64,000 bases of DNA from contig VZRN01000521.1 of the NCBI GenBank assembly GCA_013397935.1, positions 1,168,187 to 1,232,186 of the forward strand. The letters run 5' to 3'. The stretch comes from Dasyornis broadbenti. Its lineage: Eukaryota > Chordata > Aves > Passeriformes > Dasyornithidae. This document shows, piece by piece, positions 37,386 to 48,400 of the stretch (its first letter is position 1; each line of letters opens with the position of its first letter). A program made the position numbers and the translations under genes. The notes beneath the pieces were generated by a model. The model searched no databases. It was not told the origin of the DNA and saw nothing but the letters and a program-made list of their open reading frames with translations.

Positions 37386-39138
37386 GCAGACAGCAAAAAG
37401 AGAGTCGATAACTTTATAAAAAAGGGAAAGCATGAAATAATAGAAGGTGAGATACAGATTGGATGACTGGCTATTCTGGCACACAGTTTGATGCCACTTT
37501 TTCTTTTCATTGGCGTAAATACTCCATCCTTCACTTATATATACATCTCTGGACATACAGGCAGAAGACACTTACCGCTGGCAAGTCCAGCATGCCAGGA
37601 TTTTCTGAATGGGGCAGAACTGGTCTCTTAAGGTTATTCACACTTCTCTTTCTGCCTAGGTCATGTTTGGTGCATAAGAACTTGGGGTTTTTTACTATAT
37701 TTCTGTAGTGTAATTACCTTTGCTACTCCAAATGGGCTAGATACAAATCTTAATCCAAATGTAACAGAGAGATTTTGGTATTTCAGGCTTCCTTTCCCCA
37801 ATACAGCCAGTATTAAAATTATGTATTTTTTGTGTACTGGGATTCAGGAATAATGCTGTGTTTTCACTGTGCAGCTGGTCACTTCTCTGCCATGAGCTCT
37901 TACCTCATCACTGAGGGTAGAGAGGATGAATGTGAGCCTGTTTTCTCTGTTTCCAGCCACAATCCTGTACTTGGGGAGGACACCGTGCATGTCCTAATGA
38001 GGACACGCAATCCCAGGCAAATCCCTTTGCCTCTCCAGGACTCAGCTGAGGAGCCACATCCAACTGGCTGCGATGGGAGCAAACACATCAAAGCTTCTCA
38101 AACACGGGGCTAAGGGGAGTCAAGTGCATGTAGCCTCCCGCAGCTAAAACCTCAGCTCCAATGGCACTGGAAGGTATTGAGACCAGTGAAAAGGCAGCAG
38201 CAGAGCCTGGATTTCAGCTACTGAAATGTCAGGGGCCAGGACTTGGGGCAAGAGGAGCCCACTTGGAAGCACAGCTGTGCAAACTGCTTCACTGACCTTT
38301 GCAATGTTCCTCGCTGTTCACTCATTTTTTCCCAGCTCAGCCGCATCTCTTTTGTTCCAGCAATGCTGCTACTCAGCGCCGAGCTGGGCCTGGTGCTTTG
38401 TTAGGTCTCTCCTTGGTGCTGGCACCAGAGACACTTCGCTTCCTGCTTATCTGGCTTCCTTGCTTCACCTTTTCTCTATCGCCCGTGTTATTGTATCACA
38501 GATATACTACCTTGGGATCAAAACAGTCCCTCTCCACACATATGTAAATTCTAAATTACCTCATCGTTAATCTAGGAAGCAGGCAGCTTTCCATATTAGC
38601 CAGCAATCTGTTCCTCCACAACTCTGTGGTTCAGAGAGGAGCCCATGGCCCTTGGCGAGGTAGTGTTACCCACCCCCGAGCAGGACCCCTGCACTGTGCC
38701 GCTCACCCAGCTCCCGGTGGCTGTCCCAGCCCCAGTGCTCCAGGATGCCAGTCCTCACCCACATTCACAGGTGACCAACACAGGCTACTGCCGTTTAGAA
38801 AGGTGTGGTGGCAAAACTTTGTCAAATCACCCACTCTGGTCACTGCAGTTTTACCTAGTTACCCTGGCTGTCTGCCTTCAGAGTCCTTCTGCCACTGGCA
38901 GTTTCCGTGTGGCTGAACCAGGTGCACTGCCATGGTATGGCCACTAAGTTCGTCCCATTTGTGTGCTCCTCTTCCAGCTGTCTGTCAGTTAAACTGATCG
39001 CTCACATACATATTCTTGTGCTGCCTGCTTAGATATTAGTGCACCTGATTCGCCCCTAACAGGAGAACACAAGAAGCATGTGCTCAGTGACAAATTGAAA
39101 TGCAAGAGAATAAATTAACATCTTTCTTTTTGAAAAAG

Positions 39139-39157
39139 CCATGTTTTGTTAACATGG
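39139..39157. repeat. Small perfect hairpin, 7-bp arms
   Basis: CCATGTT (39139-39145) and AACATGG (39151-39157) are reverse complements around TTGTT. Flanking A-run and T-run would extend the stem with one bulged G. It is too short and weak to be called a miRNA precursor. Confidence 0.6.
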
Positions 39158-39159
39158 TT

Positions 39160-39585
39160 TTTGTTCAAAACTGAAAAGAGAAATTCAAGCATTCAGGTAA
39201 AATGTAAGCAATTGAATTATCTTCAATATTCCTTGATAGCAATTGAGCAACTGGTATTGTTTTCGATGTACTTCACAACTGGTTGCCTTGAAAAACTGCT
39301 TACTGGTATATAATGTTTACCATTAACTGAGAAAATGGTCTGGTGCCTGAGTGGAGAATTATTGAAAGGGTGTTTATTGTCTTCTTGCTGCCTTCGCTAG
39401 GACTTAAAGAGGCACGAAGGAAGCAGGTTGGGTGATGCCCTGCTCAGGCGCTGTTTTCATTTGCAGCCACTAGTGAGTGCTCTTGAATAGTTTTTCAAGG
39501 CAGGGAGTCCTTGAACCCCACCGAACTGCAAAGCCTGGATCTCTGGCTGAATTTGTTGGAAACGGGAGAAAGAACGTGATTTATA
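39160..39585. other. Non-coding DNA, nothing recognised
   Basis: No gene or repeat is recognised. CpGs rise towards the right end, next to the following block. Confidence 0.5.
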
Positions 39586-39589
39586 AGGG

Positions 39590-39790
39590 GGAAAATGCAG
39601 TGCCAGCGGTGTGGAGGTGACTTCCTCAAACAGGGCACAACGCAGGGCGGCAGCAGCAGATGGGGTGGCAGGGACTTGGCTTTATTAAACGGGATTAAAA
39701 ATAAAACAGCAGTGCTGACAATCTGCATCTCGCAGTTGCTTTTATTTCTGTCCTCTGGTAATCCTGAGCTTTGTCAGGAGTTCCTATTTC
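39590..39790. promoter_or_regulatory. Candidate conserved block with homeodomain word and CpGs
   Basis: 'Gctttattaaacgggatta' followed by 'aaaataaaacagcag', then 'gcatctcgcagttgctttta', combines TTTATTA/GGATTA words with retained CpGs. Upstream there are more CpGs ('gccagcggtgtgg', 'acaacgcagggcggcagc'). Inferred from sequence texture only. Confidence 0.27.
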
Positions 39791-39799
39791 AGCCTAGTT

Positions 39800-40425
39800 G
39801 TACCTGGTGTTACTTGTTTTGTCTTGTGCGTGTGTGCATGCCAGCTTGCAGATAAAGACTCTTAAGCAGGTCAATAAACAGCAAATTCTGGGTATTATCC
39901 TGGGCTGAAGTCTGAGCCCTGTACAAACAAACACAGTTATAGTTGGCTGAAAAGGTCATGATTTATTTAGAATTGCAAGGAACAAGTTGTAAATTATGGA
40001 CACATGTAACTAAAGTTTTTTGATGGGCAGCTTCACCAAGTGAGTATTTTGGCTGAGGATTGATACTTGTCCTAACAATAAAATGAAGACTTTGTATTTA
40101 CATGCTTGGACAGAGCCTGAGATATTAATTCATTTAAGAAATTAATTAATTGAGACAATAGAAATATCTAGCACTATGTGATAATTTTTGTGCACCCAGC
40201 AATGGCAGTTTAGAAGATGTGTGAAGCCTCTCTGGATGTGCTAAACTCTTTCTTCTCTTCTGGGATAAAAGTCTGTAAAGCTGAGTGCTTCAGTTATCCA
40301 AGTTACTTTTAAAAATCTGCTGAAGAGAAACAAGCTCCATTGCGTGTGATTCTTAGTTAGTCATCACCAGTTAACTCCAGCACTCATTTTCCTCCACCCC
40401 CTCACCCTACACAATTCATACTCAT
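39800..40425. other. AT-rich non-coding DNA, nothing recognised
   Basis: A TTAATTAATT-rich stretch lies at 40124-40155. No gene or repeat family is recognised. Confidence 0.55.
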
Positions 40426-40429
40426 TGTA

Positions 40430-40660
40430 ATTAATTTTATGGCCTTTTTAGCAAAGGGAGACCTCTACATTTTATGCTACATTGCACAAGCAATTGAAAG
40501 TTGCAGATGAAAAAAACCCAAGCACCAAATGTTTAGCAGGTTTTTATTCTATTTTAAATGAGCAACCTATTTAAATCAATTATCAGCTTAAAATGAGCAG
40601 CCTGATCTAATTAGTGTTAGCCCCTGGTGGGTTAATGAATGAAAGGGAGGTGCTGGGCAG
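40430..40660. promoter_or_regulatory. Candidate conserved AT-rich block
   Basis: Homeodomain words recur (tgtaattaatttta, atttaaatcaattatc, tctaattagtgttag, gggttaatgaatgaaa) without any low-complexity run. Unverified. Confidence 0.28.
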
Positions 40661-40669
40661 ATGTGCTTT

Positions 40670-42500
40670 CCCCAAGGGTATTCTTCTACTGACCACATTG
40701 ACACAGAATCCTTCTAAGTGGGAGAATTTTATCAAACAAAATTGTTAGAACCCAGAATTATAAGATATAGAACTATTAAATTTGCCAGCAGAGCAATGTG
40801 TTTTGTGGCTTTGGAGTCTTTACTTTAGTTGCGTGGGGGTTTTTTGCCAGATTTTTTAAGACAGGATTTGTTAGTGTGAGATAAGTCATTACAAATCCCA
40901 AATAAATTACTTTTAGAATTAGCATATGAATTCGTTTTTGCAAGACACAAGAATTAAAGCTACTTATGGAAAATGCCAACTAAAATCTTCAGAATCTTGG
41001 TCAATAAGCAGAGATCAGCTCACACCCATCATTTCTGTTCCTCTCTCCTGATTCTCAGTTCTCCAGTTACTTAAACATCATATCCTTTGAGCTTTATTAT
41101 GTAGCCAATTAGTAAGTTTAATATAGGACATGCAAGTATAAAATATGATAAGTATCATTAAATGTGGCAAAGGGAGAAAGTGATGCTGTTAACGAATGGC
41201 CTTATTTTCTTATCCCTTTGACGCATTTGTTGACTATTCCACTGTGAGTGCACAGATGTTTACATTTTTGGAGGATAACATTTCTGGAGCCAAATGCTAA
41301 GTTGTAGGTAAATATTACAGTTTGCTACTGTGCAGGACTGCTAGGTTTCTTGTTCTGGATGTGACTTTTGAAGTAGGTCCCCCTGCTATCCCCTCTCTCC
41401 CTGCATTGCCTGCTGCCCGTGTGGCTCTACAAGGATGAGTGGCTCGCACCAGGGTCCACGAGGTACCCCCAGGAGCCCATCTGCTGCACCCTCCAGGGGG
41501 AGCTGGAGACAATTGTCTGGTGGGTTGCCTTTCACTTTTACAGATGTAATATTAGTTTTCTACATTCCCACCAGTCTGTTAAAAAATACATTTATGTAGA
41601 CATGAGAGACTATAAAATTTACAATATTCTCAACCAGTAAAAAAAAATATTGACATGTTGACACTTACATGTTAGTCCTGGATCCTCAGGCTCTGGTAAA
41701 TAACCAAGGCTTCCCAAATTTCTCTGTTTAACTGGGGCAAATAGATGTTGATGGATTATAACACTCTTGAACAAACTCTGGAGTGTTTGGTCCTAAGGGA
41801 TCAGCTTTAAATGAAGAAAAACTTGCATGTTGCTGTTTTGAAACATTTTGTTCTGGAAGAGTCCACACTCTATATGAAGTGAAATGGTCTGATGGTCATG
41901 GGCCACTGAGACTTCAGCAAAAACAACTGCTTTACTAGAGAAGTTTTCACATTGCTTTGCTCAGTGGTATGCACACATATCTGTCAGAAAAGGTCAAAAG
42001 GATTTTTAAAAGATGGGTGTAAAAATGTCCTTTTAAAATATCCAAATAAGTGCATGAGGAGACGTATTAGAAAGCAACTGTGCAAAAGGAACTGCCAACT
42101 CACTTGCTCTTCCCAGGTTCTCTATTTCTTTTTTACTTCCATATTACAGACACTTTCCTGAACTTTCAAATCTTATGGCTTTGTACTTGTAAGGGAAACA
42201 TTTTCATTAATACAGAAGGGCTTACAAACAGACTGATACACATAATTACACAAGGTCTGGATAGTTTCATGTGGAAGGTTTAAAACATTTGCTAAGTGAC
42301 CTTGGTATGCTTTGAAAAGGCTAAATAAACTGCAGAGTGTGTAATTTGAAAAGTATATAAGAAATATGTTTGGGTTTTTTTTAATCAAATGCTAGATTTA
42401 AGTTTTTTCAGAAAAATATCTGCTGCCTTTTGGGAAGAGAAACCAAGAAAAATAATTTCTGAGGGATTTTTTTTCTCCTTTTGAAAGAAAAATTAGAACC
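40670..42500. other. Non-coding DNA with one GC-rich patch
   Basis: 41380-41530 is GC-rich inside AT-rich flanks and holds a CTCF-like motif. It is open in the plus frame from about 41419 and in the opposite strand, with no identifiable protein. The rest is AT-rich and featureless. Confidence 0.5.
41490..41503 (+). promoter_or_regulatory. CTCF-like motif
   Basis: CCTCCAGGGGGAGC matches the CTCF core consensus CCASYAGRKGGCRS at 12 of 14 positions (A to T at position 3, C to A at position 12). It lies in an isolated GC-rich patch, as many insulator sites do. The second mismatch falls in the important GGC, so binding is uncertain. Confidence 0.35.
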
Positions 42501-42509
42501 CAATAGATA

Positions 42510-42900
42510 ATCACAGTTTCACCATGAGTTGTTACAATGATCTATTCAATTAACCTCATGAATATAAGCCCTATCATTAAATAAGCTAAATTTGAGTGCA
42601 ACAATTACAACTTTTACTAACTCGAAGCAGTGTAAGTATTAAGTGTTTAAATATACCAATATTGGAGCATGATAATTTTTAAACATAATTACCTCTTTTA
42701 TTATATTTTGATTAGATTAAAATTAATGCATTATTAAGCCATGATATGTTCTACCATCTACACCTCTGTATAGACAAAGATAGGAGTTCCCCCCCGCACA
42801 CACCCTTTTCTCAGGTCTAAATTAATTAAATTTCCTTTAATTATAATTTACTAAAAAGCTCCACTTTCGCCACTATTATGTCTTTTGAACTTCGGAATTT
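42510..42900. promoter_or_regulatory. AT-rich half of a composite candidate enhancer
   Basis: The block is dense in homeodomain cores (cattaaataag, gattagattaaaattaatgc, taaattaattaaattt, taattataattt), contains no named repeat, and abuts the A45 tract. Together with 42946-43080 and the CpG-rich block beyond, it forms the most regulatory-looking kilobase of the window. Confidence 0.35.
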
Positions 42901-42945
42901 AAAAAAAAAAAAAAAANAAAAAAAAAAAAAAAAAAAAAAAAAAAA
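42901..42945. repeat. A45 tract containing the only N
   Basis: Forty-four A residues and one ambiguous base at 42917. The N marks a base-call or gap-closing uncertainty in the homopolymer, so its true length and purity are unknown. There is no retroposon body on the left side (AT-rich unique sequence). Confidence 0.95.
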
Positions 42946-43080
42946 GACACCAAACCCTTAAAATGGTCTTTTGCGAGAGAACTGAACTGTCAGCGAATTC
43001 AGGCAAAATTAATTATTTCAGCTTGATAAACCTTTTCATCTATTTGACTCCTTATACAGAAAAGCCAATTAATAATGTCA
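42946..43080. promoter_or_regulatory. Candidate conserved segment between poly-A and CpG-rich block
   Basis: The segment carries 'tcttttgcgagagaactg', 'tgtcagcgaattcaggc', 'aaaattaattatttcagc' and 'ccaattaataatgtc', that is, several TAAT cores with two retained CpGs. It continues into the CpG-rich block without a repeat boundary. Confidence 0.33.
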
Positions 43081-43084
43081 AACA

Positions 43085-43625
43085 TGCTTTGCCTCCAGGG
43101 ACCGGCGGGTTGTAATGAGTGTGTTTACCACGAGTGGCTGTAGCGGGAGAGCCGCGCGGAGCCGCGCTCTAATCGCGCCACACCTGTCAAGCTGAGTCTC
43201 ATTATCTGTGTACCAAGGGCAAACCTCATTTTGTCAGGAGTGGTTTTCGAAGAACTAACAACTGCCTGGGGAAGCATACAGGACTGTCGGCCAGTAGACG
43301 AGTCACTTAATTACCAATCAGAGCAGCAGAAGCGAATTCCTAATGTTCTTTAGCACCGACCCAGCTAATCACCGGGATGCGCGTCTCACCGTATCAGGGT
43401 GCCGGCACCAACCATTCATTTCCAGCATGAATCGGATTCAGCCGTTCCCTGAGCTCTGATAGGCTGGGATGGATCCCAGTGCTCGGGACACAGCGATTCT
43501 TCAGACACGTTATCGCATCAGTGTAACCCATCTGATCGCCTCTTCCCCTTCCTATTATCAGCTGGTAATGGGGTGGCTCTTGGCAGAGGTCACCTCGGGG
43601 GTCCCTCTGAAGCGTGTGTGTGCAC
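43085..43625. promoter_or_regulatory. Isolated CpG-island-like patch, candidate enhancer or promoter
   Basis: By eye, roughly 30 CpGs lie in about 540 bp at around 52 percent G+C, close to the expected number, while flanking DNA is strongly CpG-depleted. GAGCCGCGC occurs twice (43149-43157, 43159-43167). A CACCTG E-box overlaps a TGTCA TALE word (43181-43189). 'Cttaattaccaatcagagc' and 'cagctaatcaccgggatgcg' pair homeodomain cores with a CCAAT-type ATTGG/CCAAT word and more CpGs. No TATA box and no convincing first exon or donor is seen. It is either a CpG-rich developmental enhancer or the promoter of an unannotated transcript. Confidence 0.45.
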
Positions 43626-43629
43626 ATGC

Positions 43630-45380
43630 AAACAGCCCCGTAAGACAAACACAGGGCTGATCTTGCAGTGGATTATAATTCAAAAGCCATGTACACAATT
43701 ACCTAAGCCCTCAGAACCTCCCCATGGGATAAACAGTATTATCTTTACTTTACATATTGGCAATGGAGACAAACTTCTGGCCTGTGACAAACAGATTTAG
43801 GTCTCTGCAGAGCAGTTGAGGAGTTCTGTGGCTTTGGGGGAATTCCTGAAGGACTCGGTGCTGCTGTGGTGACTTCACTTTCTCTGGAGCCTGGGAGCAT
43901 CTCTTCATCGTTGCAACTTAGCATGTGTGCAGTTAAAACAAGCGGGAGTTAGGAAACGCAAAAAGCCCATTGTTCTTCTCCCAGGAGCGGGTTGTGTTGG
44001 GCTCTCCATGAGCCCATTCTGAGCAGTACCAGCTCAAATGCACAACATACAGGCATGCTTTGTACAGGCAGCTTCCTTTTCTGTGTCCAGGTCAGGTGCC
44101 TCATGGCTTTCACTGGCTTTCTCAGATAACCAAGGGTTGCAGAAAGGGGCTGGTGAAGGCATCATTACAATGGAAGAGAATCCCAGCCCAGGTTATCAGA
44201 CTATACTTCATTTCCTTATGGCCATGTGTTTTTAGCAAAAGTGGTCTCTATACAGAACATACTACTGTTTTTAGGAAGTTGACTATTTCTCACTCTACTT
44301 GCATACAACAAATGATAGGCAAAAAATGCATGCCATGCAGGAAAGTTTTGCTTAGCATATGCTAAATTAACTGGGGTGAGACTGCTCTGAAATTCCTGAG
44401 TGCTAACAGATATTGGAAAATCCAAAGTGACTACCTGCCAAAAGAGATTTTACATTTCATTTATTGCAAAATAGCTGCAGAAGTCAAAAGGTCTGTTTAT
44501 CACAGATGTAAAAAGAGCAAAAAGCCTCATAAACACTGAAAAATAAAATAAGCAGAACTGTTGCCCCCTATGCAGCAAAGCCATCAACACCATCACCATG
44601 GTGGAAATGGTGAAGAAATGGTAGAAGAGGTTGATGAGATGATTCTGTTAGGTGACACATCAGCTTCTTGCCTGATGGCTGGAAGCATGGAGGGGTGTTG
44701 GACAACAGATAAACACAGGGTATTATCCGCACTTTGTGTTTGGGACCACTCCTTGAGCAATGCTGTGTGATTTGGGGGTGAGGTGTTTCGTTGGGTTTTT
44801 TGAACTTATTTTTAATTTTTTTTTTTTAATCTTTATTTTGTATTATGGGAGTGAATTGTCATGTTCTGAAATGACGGCTGCACTCACCTGCCACCAGTGT
44901 TCAGAACAATTAAACAAAGTGAACTCTCTAATTCTAACCAAATTAATGTAAGCAAGAAGGAGTTGAGAGCAGGAAGAGGAAAAGTGGAGGGAACCCCTAC
45001 TACTCAAACATCTGTGTTTTAGTGTACCTCGTGCCATACCTTATCTGCTGGGGAGGAGATTATGGCAGGCAAATGAAAACAAGTACAGACACTGTCCACA
45101 TAAAATTATCCCCAGAGCAGTTTGTGAGCAGGAGGAGCTGGGTCCAGGTCAGCAGGGTTCTACCCATGTGGATTCCTATTCTCTGCTGAACTATCAGAGT
45201 TCCAACAAGCTGGCACAGCACGAGAGGCTCACTGACAGGCTGGGAGCTTCTCTCAGAATTTAGCTCTGGGACACACATCTCTCCAGATGGACGTTTACTG
45301 GAGAAACGGCTGAGGAATGGTGGATTAAGGGGCTACACACCTCTGCTGTATTATTCCTGTCTTGCCCTGCATTTTCTTCC
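43630..45380. other. Non-coding DNA, nothing recognised
   Basis: A 'catcaacaccatcaccatgg' stretch with inverted 'ccatggtggaaatggtg' lies at 44581-44610. A T-run lies at 44817-44828. No gene is recognised. Confidence 0.5.
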
Positions 45381-45384
45381 TTAT

Positions 45385-45448
45385 GGTGCAGTCTTGCAAA
45401 GCAGTTAAGCACGTTGAAGTCAAGCTTGCTAGCAGTTAGTGCAAAGAG
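45385..45448. repeat. Relic of an ancient palindromic amniote repeat
   Basis: 'Gcagtcttgcaaagcagttaa' and 'gcacgttgaagtcaagctt' followed by 'agcagttagtgcaaag' resemble the gatcctgcaaagcacttaagcacgtgctta arm of the repeat type also seen at 24049-24158. The similarity is limited to about 60 bp and decayed. Confidence 0.35.
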
Positions 45449-45454
45449 TAAGAT

Positions 45455-47770
45455 CTAGTACTTCACCTCAGTTCAAGGCAGCCTTTGTTAATTTGCTTCA
45501 TACAGACAAAATGAGTGGAAAGCAGCAGAAGGAATCCAAGCAATGAGATGGGATAAAAGATGGACTGAGATAGCCAGTAATACATAAATGAGTTTTGTAG
45601 CAGAGGAGAAGACAGATGCTTTGCTTTGATTGTTTATTGTCAGTCTCATTATGACTTTCAAGCTGTCATGTTACTTCAGCTTTATTGGGTTTGGTTTCTT
45701 ACCCCAACTTTCAATGCAGATGGTGTCCTGATTGCTCTATTCTCAGGCCAAGTACAGCCTGACCTCTCCCTTTAGTGCAGTAAGTGGCATTCAACTCCCC
45801 CTTACGCAGGCAGAGGGTGAAGAAGAGGTCAGCAGCCCTAATAATTGTATCTTGGACCTCTTTGTTGGTATGGTTATATGATCTTTTGTTTTCTGCTTTA
45901 TGACTGACAAGCTCTCAAAAACCTTCTGGCAACACTCAACTTTTGCAAAACTGATAATTTTAGCTGGGGGAAAACTCTTGGTATTGCTAGTCTTTTCTTT
46001 TCAGTGGGGGCAGCTTTTATAAAATGTGTTATTCCTAATCCAGCCGACCCACATCTAAAACTCTAAATGTATTGAGTTGGAATATTGAATTGGAAGTAGT
46101 TTGATGCAATCAAGTATCTGGTTGGGCCATGGCAGTATTTTGAGGCAGATGTGGTTTGGATGCTTCATGCCCCTGTGCTCTTTATGGGCCATTACTGTCA
46201 ATATTTCTTCTTTTGAGCAACCACATGGTAGGGACTGTGGGGTCTCTTCGAAAGTGCCTTACTGAGAGGGAGGGCTGAGAGGGATACCAAGCTGTGACAC
46301 CTGGGAGGTGATGGGCAACTCTTGCTTGGCTCATGTTGCCATCCTTTGTTATAAAAATGCAATCTCCAACTCCTTTCTTTTTCCTTCCTCTCCTTGTTGC
46401 AAGAAAGAAATATTCCAGGTGTTTTAGAGCTAAAATTCTCACTTTTTAACTTCTTTTTATTTATACTGGAGGCAGACTTGTGCCTCCATAACAGAGCTGA
46501 ATCCTAAGATGGTGGTGGAAGTTCCCAAGTTGAAGTCAGTCTACATTTCAGTGCTATCAGTTGTTAATGCCTCTTTTGATTTTTGAGGGCTTTTGGAGTA
46601 GAGATACAGGGAATATCCATTCTATATTCTTAAATTCTCTCACTCTATGTGATCTCTGTGATCAGAAGTGCCTATCACAAGATGTTCAGTCCTAAGGGAA
46701 GGACAGAGAAACAGTAGCAAAATAGGTAAGATTTGACCAAACTTCCTTAAATTTCAAACACTTGGACTTATTTTTCTCATCCTCTCAAGACCTTCAGGGA
46801 ACTAATTCTTGAGGTTTAACAGAAAGAAATGTCTGATCATTCTCTTCGTATCATCCAGGCCTCAAGTCATACACAATATCCTAAAAGCAGCTTTGTGTAC
46901 ATATAAGAAAAGGATCTGTTGCCTTTGTCATGCAGCCCAGAATTCTATTTGGTTTTCTCTTTGGTTGCTGCATTTTCCCTTAACCACACACTAAATCTGA
47001 TGTGCGTTATCACTCCCTGATCTCATTACTTCCTTCCTTGAACTCGCACATTGCTTGAACTGTCTTAGAGGGTAGAATGCCCTTAAATGAGTCCGTAATT
47101 CAGTTCCAGTAATAACTTTACATATTTGTCTGAGGTTTTTTTAGTGTCCTTATGAGAACCTAGTCAGTCCTGTGCTCCTGTCATCTATTGAGAGTGACCT
47201 GGACTGGTTTTGTTTTTGGTTGGTTGGTTGTTTTTTTCATAAAACCTCTCTCCCATATGGAATTGCAGCCAAGGGCTGTGATGCTTTGAGCAGTGGCTTG
47301 GTGGTACAGGGCCAGCACTTTCCGGGAAGACCAGACCTCCCTCCCACAGTGCTGCACCTATCCACAGTAAACCTGAAACCTCATGGAAACCCTTGGCTTT
47401 GCTGGTGCTGCCTGTTTGCTTTCTGTCTAGTCAGATGGCCTGTTCCTTTCTCAGAATACTGGTTTTGCCCTGCCTAAATTGCCTAACCATGGTTGTGCTA
47501 CCACATGTACAAAACAGGGATGCTGGAAAATCCGTAGCTCTTCTCTGACGTGAGGAGACATTGAACACACTTCCAAATATGGAGAAAAGTAAGGTGTTTT
47601 TTAAAAATGCTGTGATCTGTAATGCTAAATATAGGCAGAATGATAATAAAAAGAAGGTTCTATAGGTTTTGCCAAGCTCACTGGCTTAAATAATTCTCTC
47701 ATTCTGTGTTTATTTAATGATTGCCAGGCGTGTTTCATGGCACAAAAAGTAATTTTGAAGAGGAGACTTT
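45455..47770. other. Non-coding DNA, nothing recognised
   Basis: There is a GGTT run (ggttggttggttg, about 47218-47230). 47270-47400 is a little GC-richer. No gene or repeat family is recognised. Confidence 0.55.
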
Positions 47771-47775
47771 TAAAT

Positions 47776-48119
47776 TCATTTTTTTTTTTCTATCTAGAAA
47801 TCAACAGGATATCAAAATATTCACAGTATCTTATTATTCCAAATATGTAACACAGTCTTATCTTTTTTTTTTTCCTTTTTTAAATTTTAGAGATACCACT
47901 GTGATATTCAGGTGCTGAAAAATAACTGAAAAAATAACTGAAAAATAAAAAAAAACAAAAATCAAATCAAAACAAAACAAAACCAAAAACAAAACAAAAA
48001 AAAAAAAAAAAAAACAAGAAAAAACCCCCAAAAGAACAACCAACCAAGCAAAAAACACCCAAACAAAAAGAATCCCAAACCGAACAAAAAACCCCAACCA
48101 AACAGAAAACCAGCAAAAA
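47776..48119. repeat. T-rich then A/C-rich low-complexity pair
   Basis: T runs (about 47781-47790 and 47863-47883) precede about 180 bp made almost only of A and C (47940-48119), with AAAAC/AAAACC units, an A18 run near 47997-48014, and very few G. A 13-bp taactgaaaaaa unit is tandem at 47925-47946. The T-rich and A-rich halves could pair. The long minus-strand open frame here (F-rich) is an artefact of composition. Confidence 0.85.
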
Positions 48120-48400
48120 CTTGAGTCCTTAGGAAGTGGTGGAATTAAGGATAGCTGCTAATTTGTGGGCACTCAGAAACAGAACTGTGACCCTGGAACA
48201 AATATAATGTTAATACAAGAGGCAGAAGGGCAGATCTCAGATTTATGAACAAACACTGACCCATTTCAATCTCTGTTGCTTGAAAACAGATCAGCTTATT
48301 AAAATACATACAGAGAAAGGGGAAGCTGGCTCCTGGGCATAACAGTGCACATAAATTCCAATACAAAGTGAATTTTCATTCTGAAGTTGTTCTTTGTTAA
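48120..48400. other. Non-coding DNA, nothing recognised
   Basis: Ordinary unique sequence between the low-complexity tract and the GC-rich open-frame patch. Confidence 0.55.

Larger units (their letters stand above)
35120..39130. other. Non-coding DNA with GC-rich patches and homopolymers
   Basis: The region holds the T41 tract, a poly-A run (37370-37385) and GC-richer patches at 36060-36150 and 38620-38940. Open frames in the last patch (38626-38916, 38645-38947) overlap in two frames and show no domain. Nothing else is recognised. Confidence 0.5.

Noticed and set aside
39139..39157. miRNA hairpin
   Set aside because: The arms are only 7 bp (about 12 with a bulge), much shorter than a miRNA precursor stem.
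41419..41640. Coding exon in the GC-rich patch at 41.4 kb
   Set aside because: The plus frame looks protein-like for about 35 codons, but I see no acceptor or donor at the edges and no family match, and the minus strand is open as well.
47858..48097. Minus-strand phenylalanine-rich open frame
   Set aside because: It is the reverse complement of the A/C-rich low-complexity tract. Codons such as TTT and TTG arise from composition, not from a gene.
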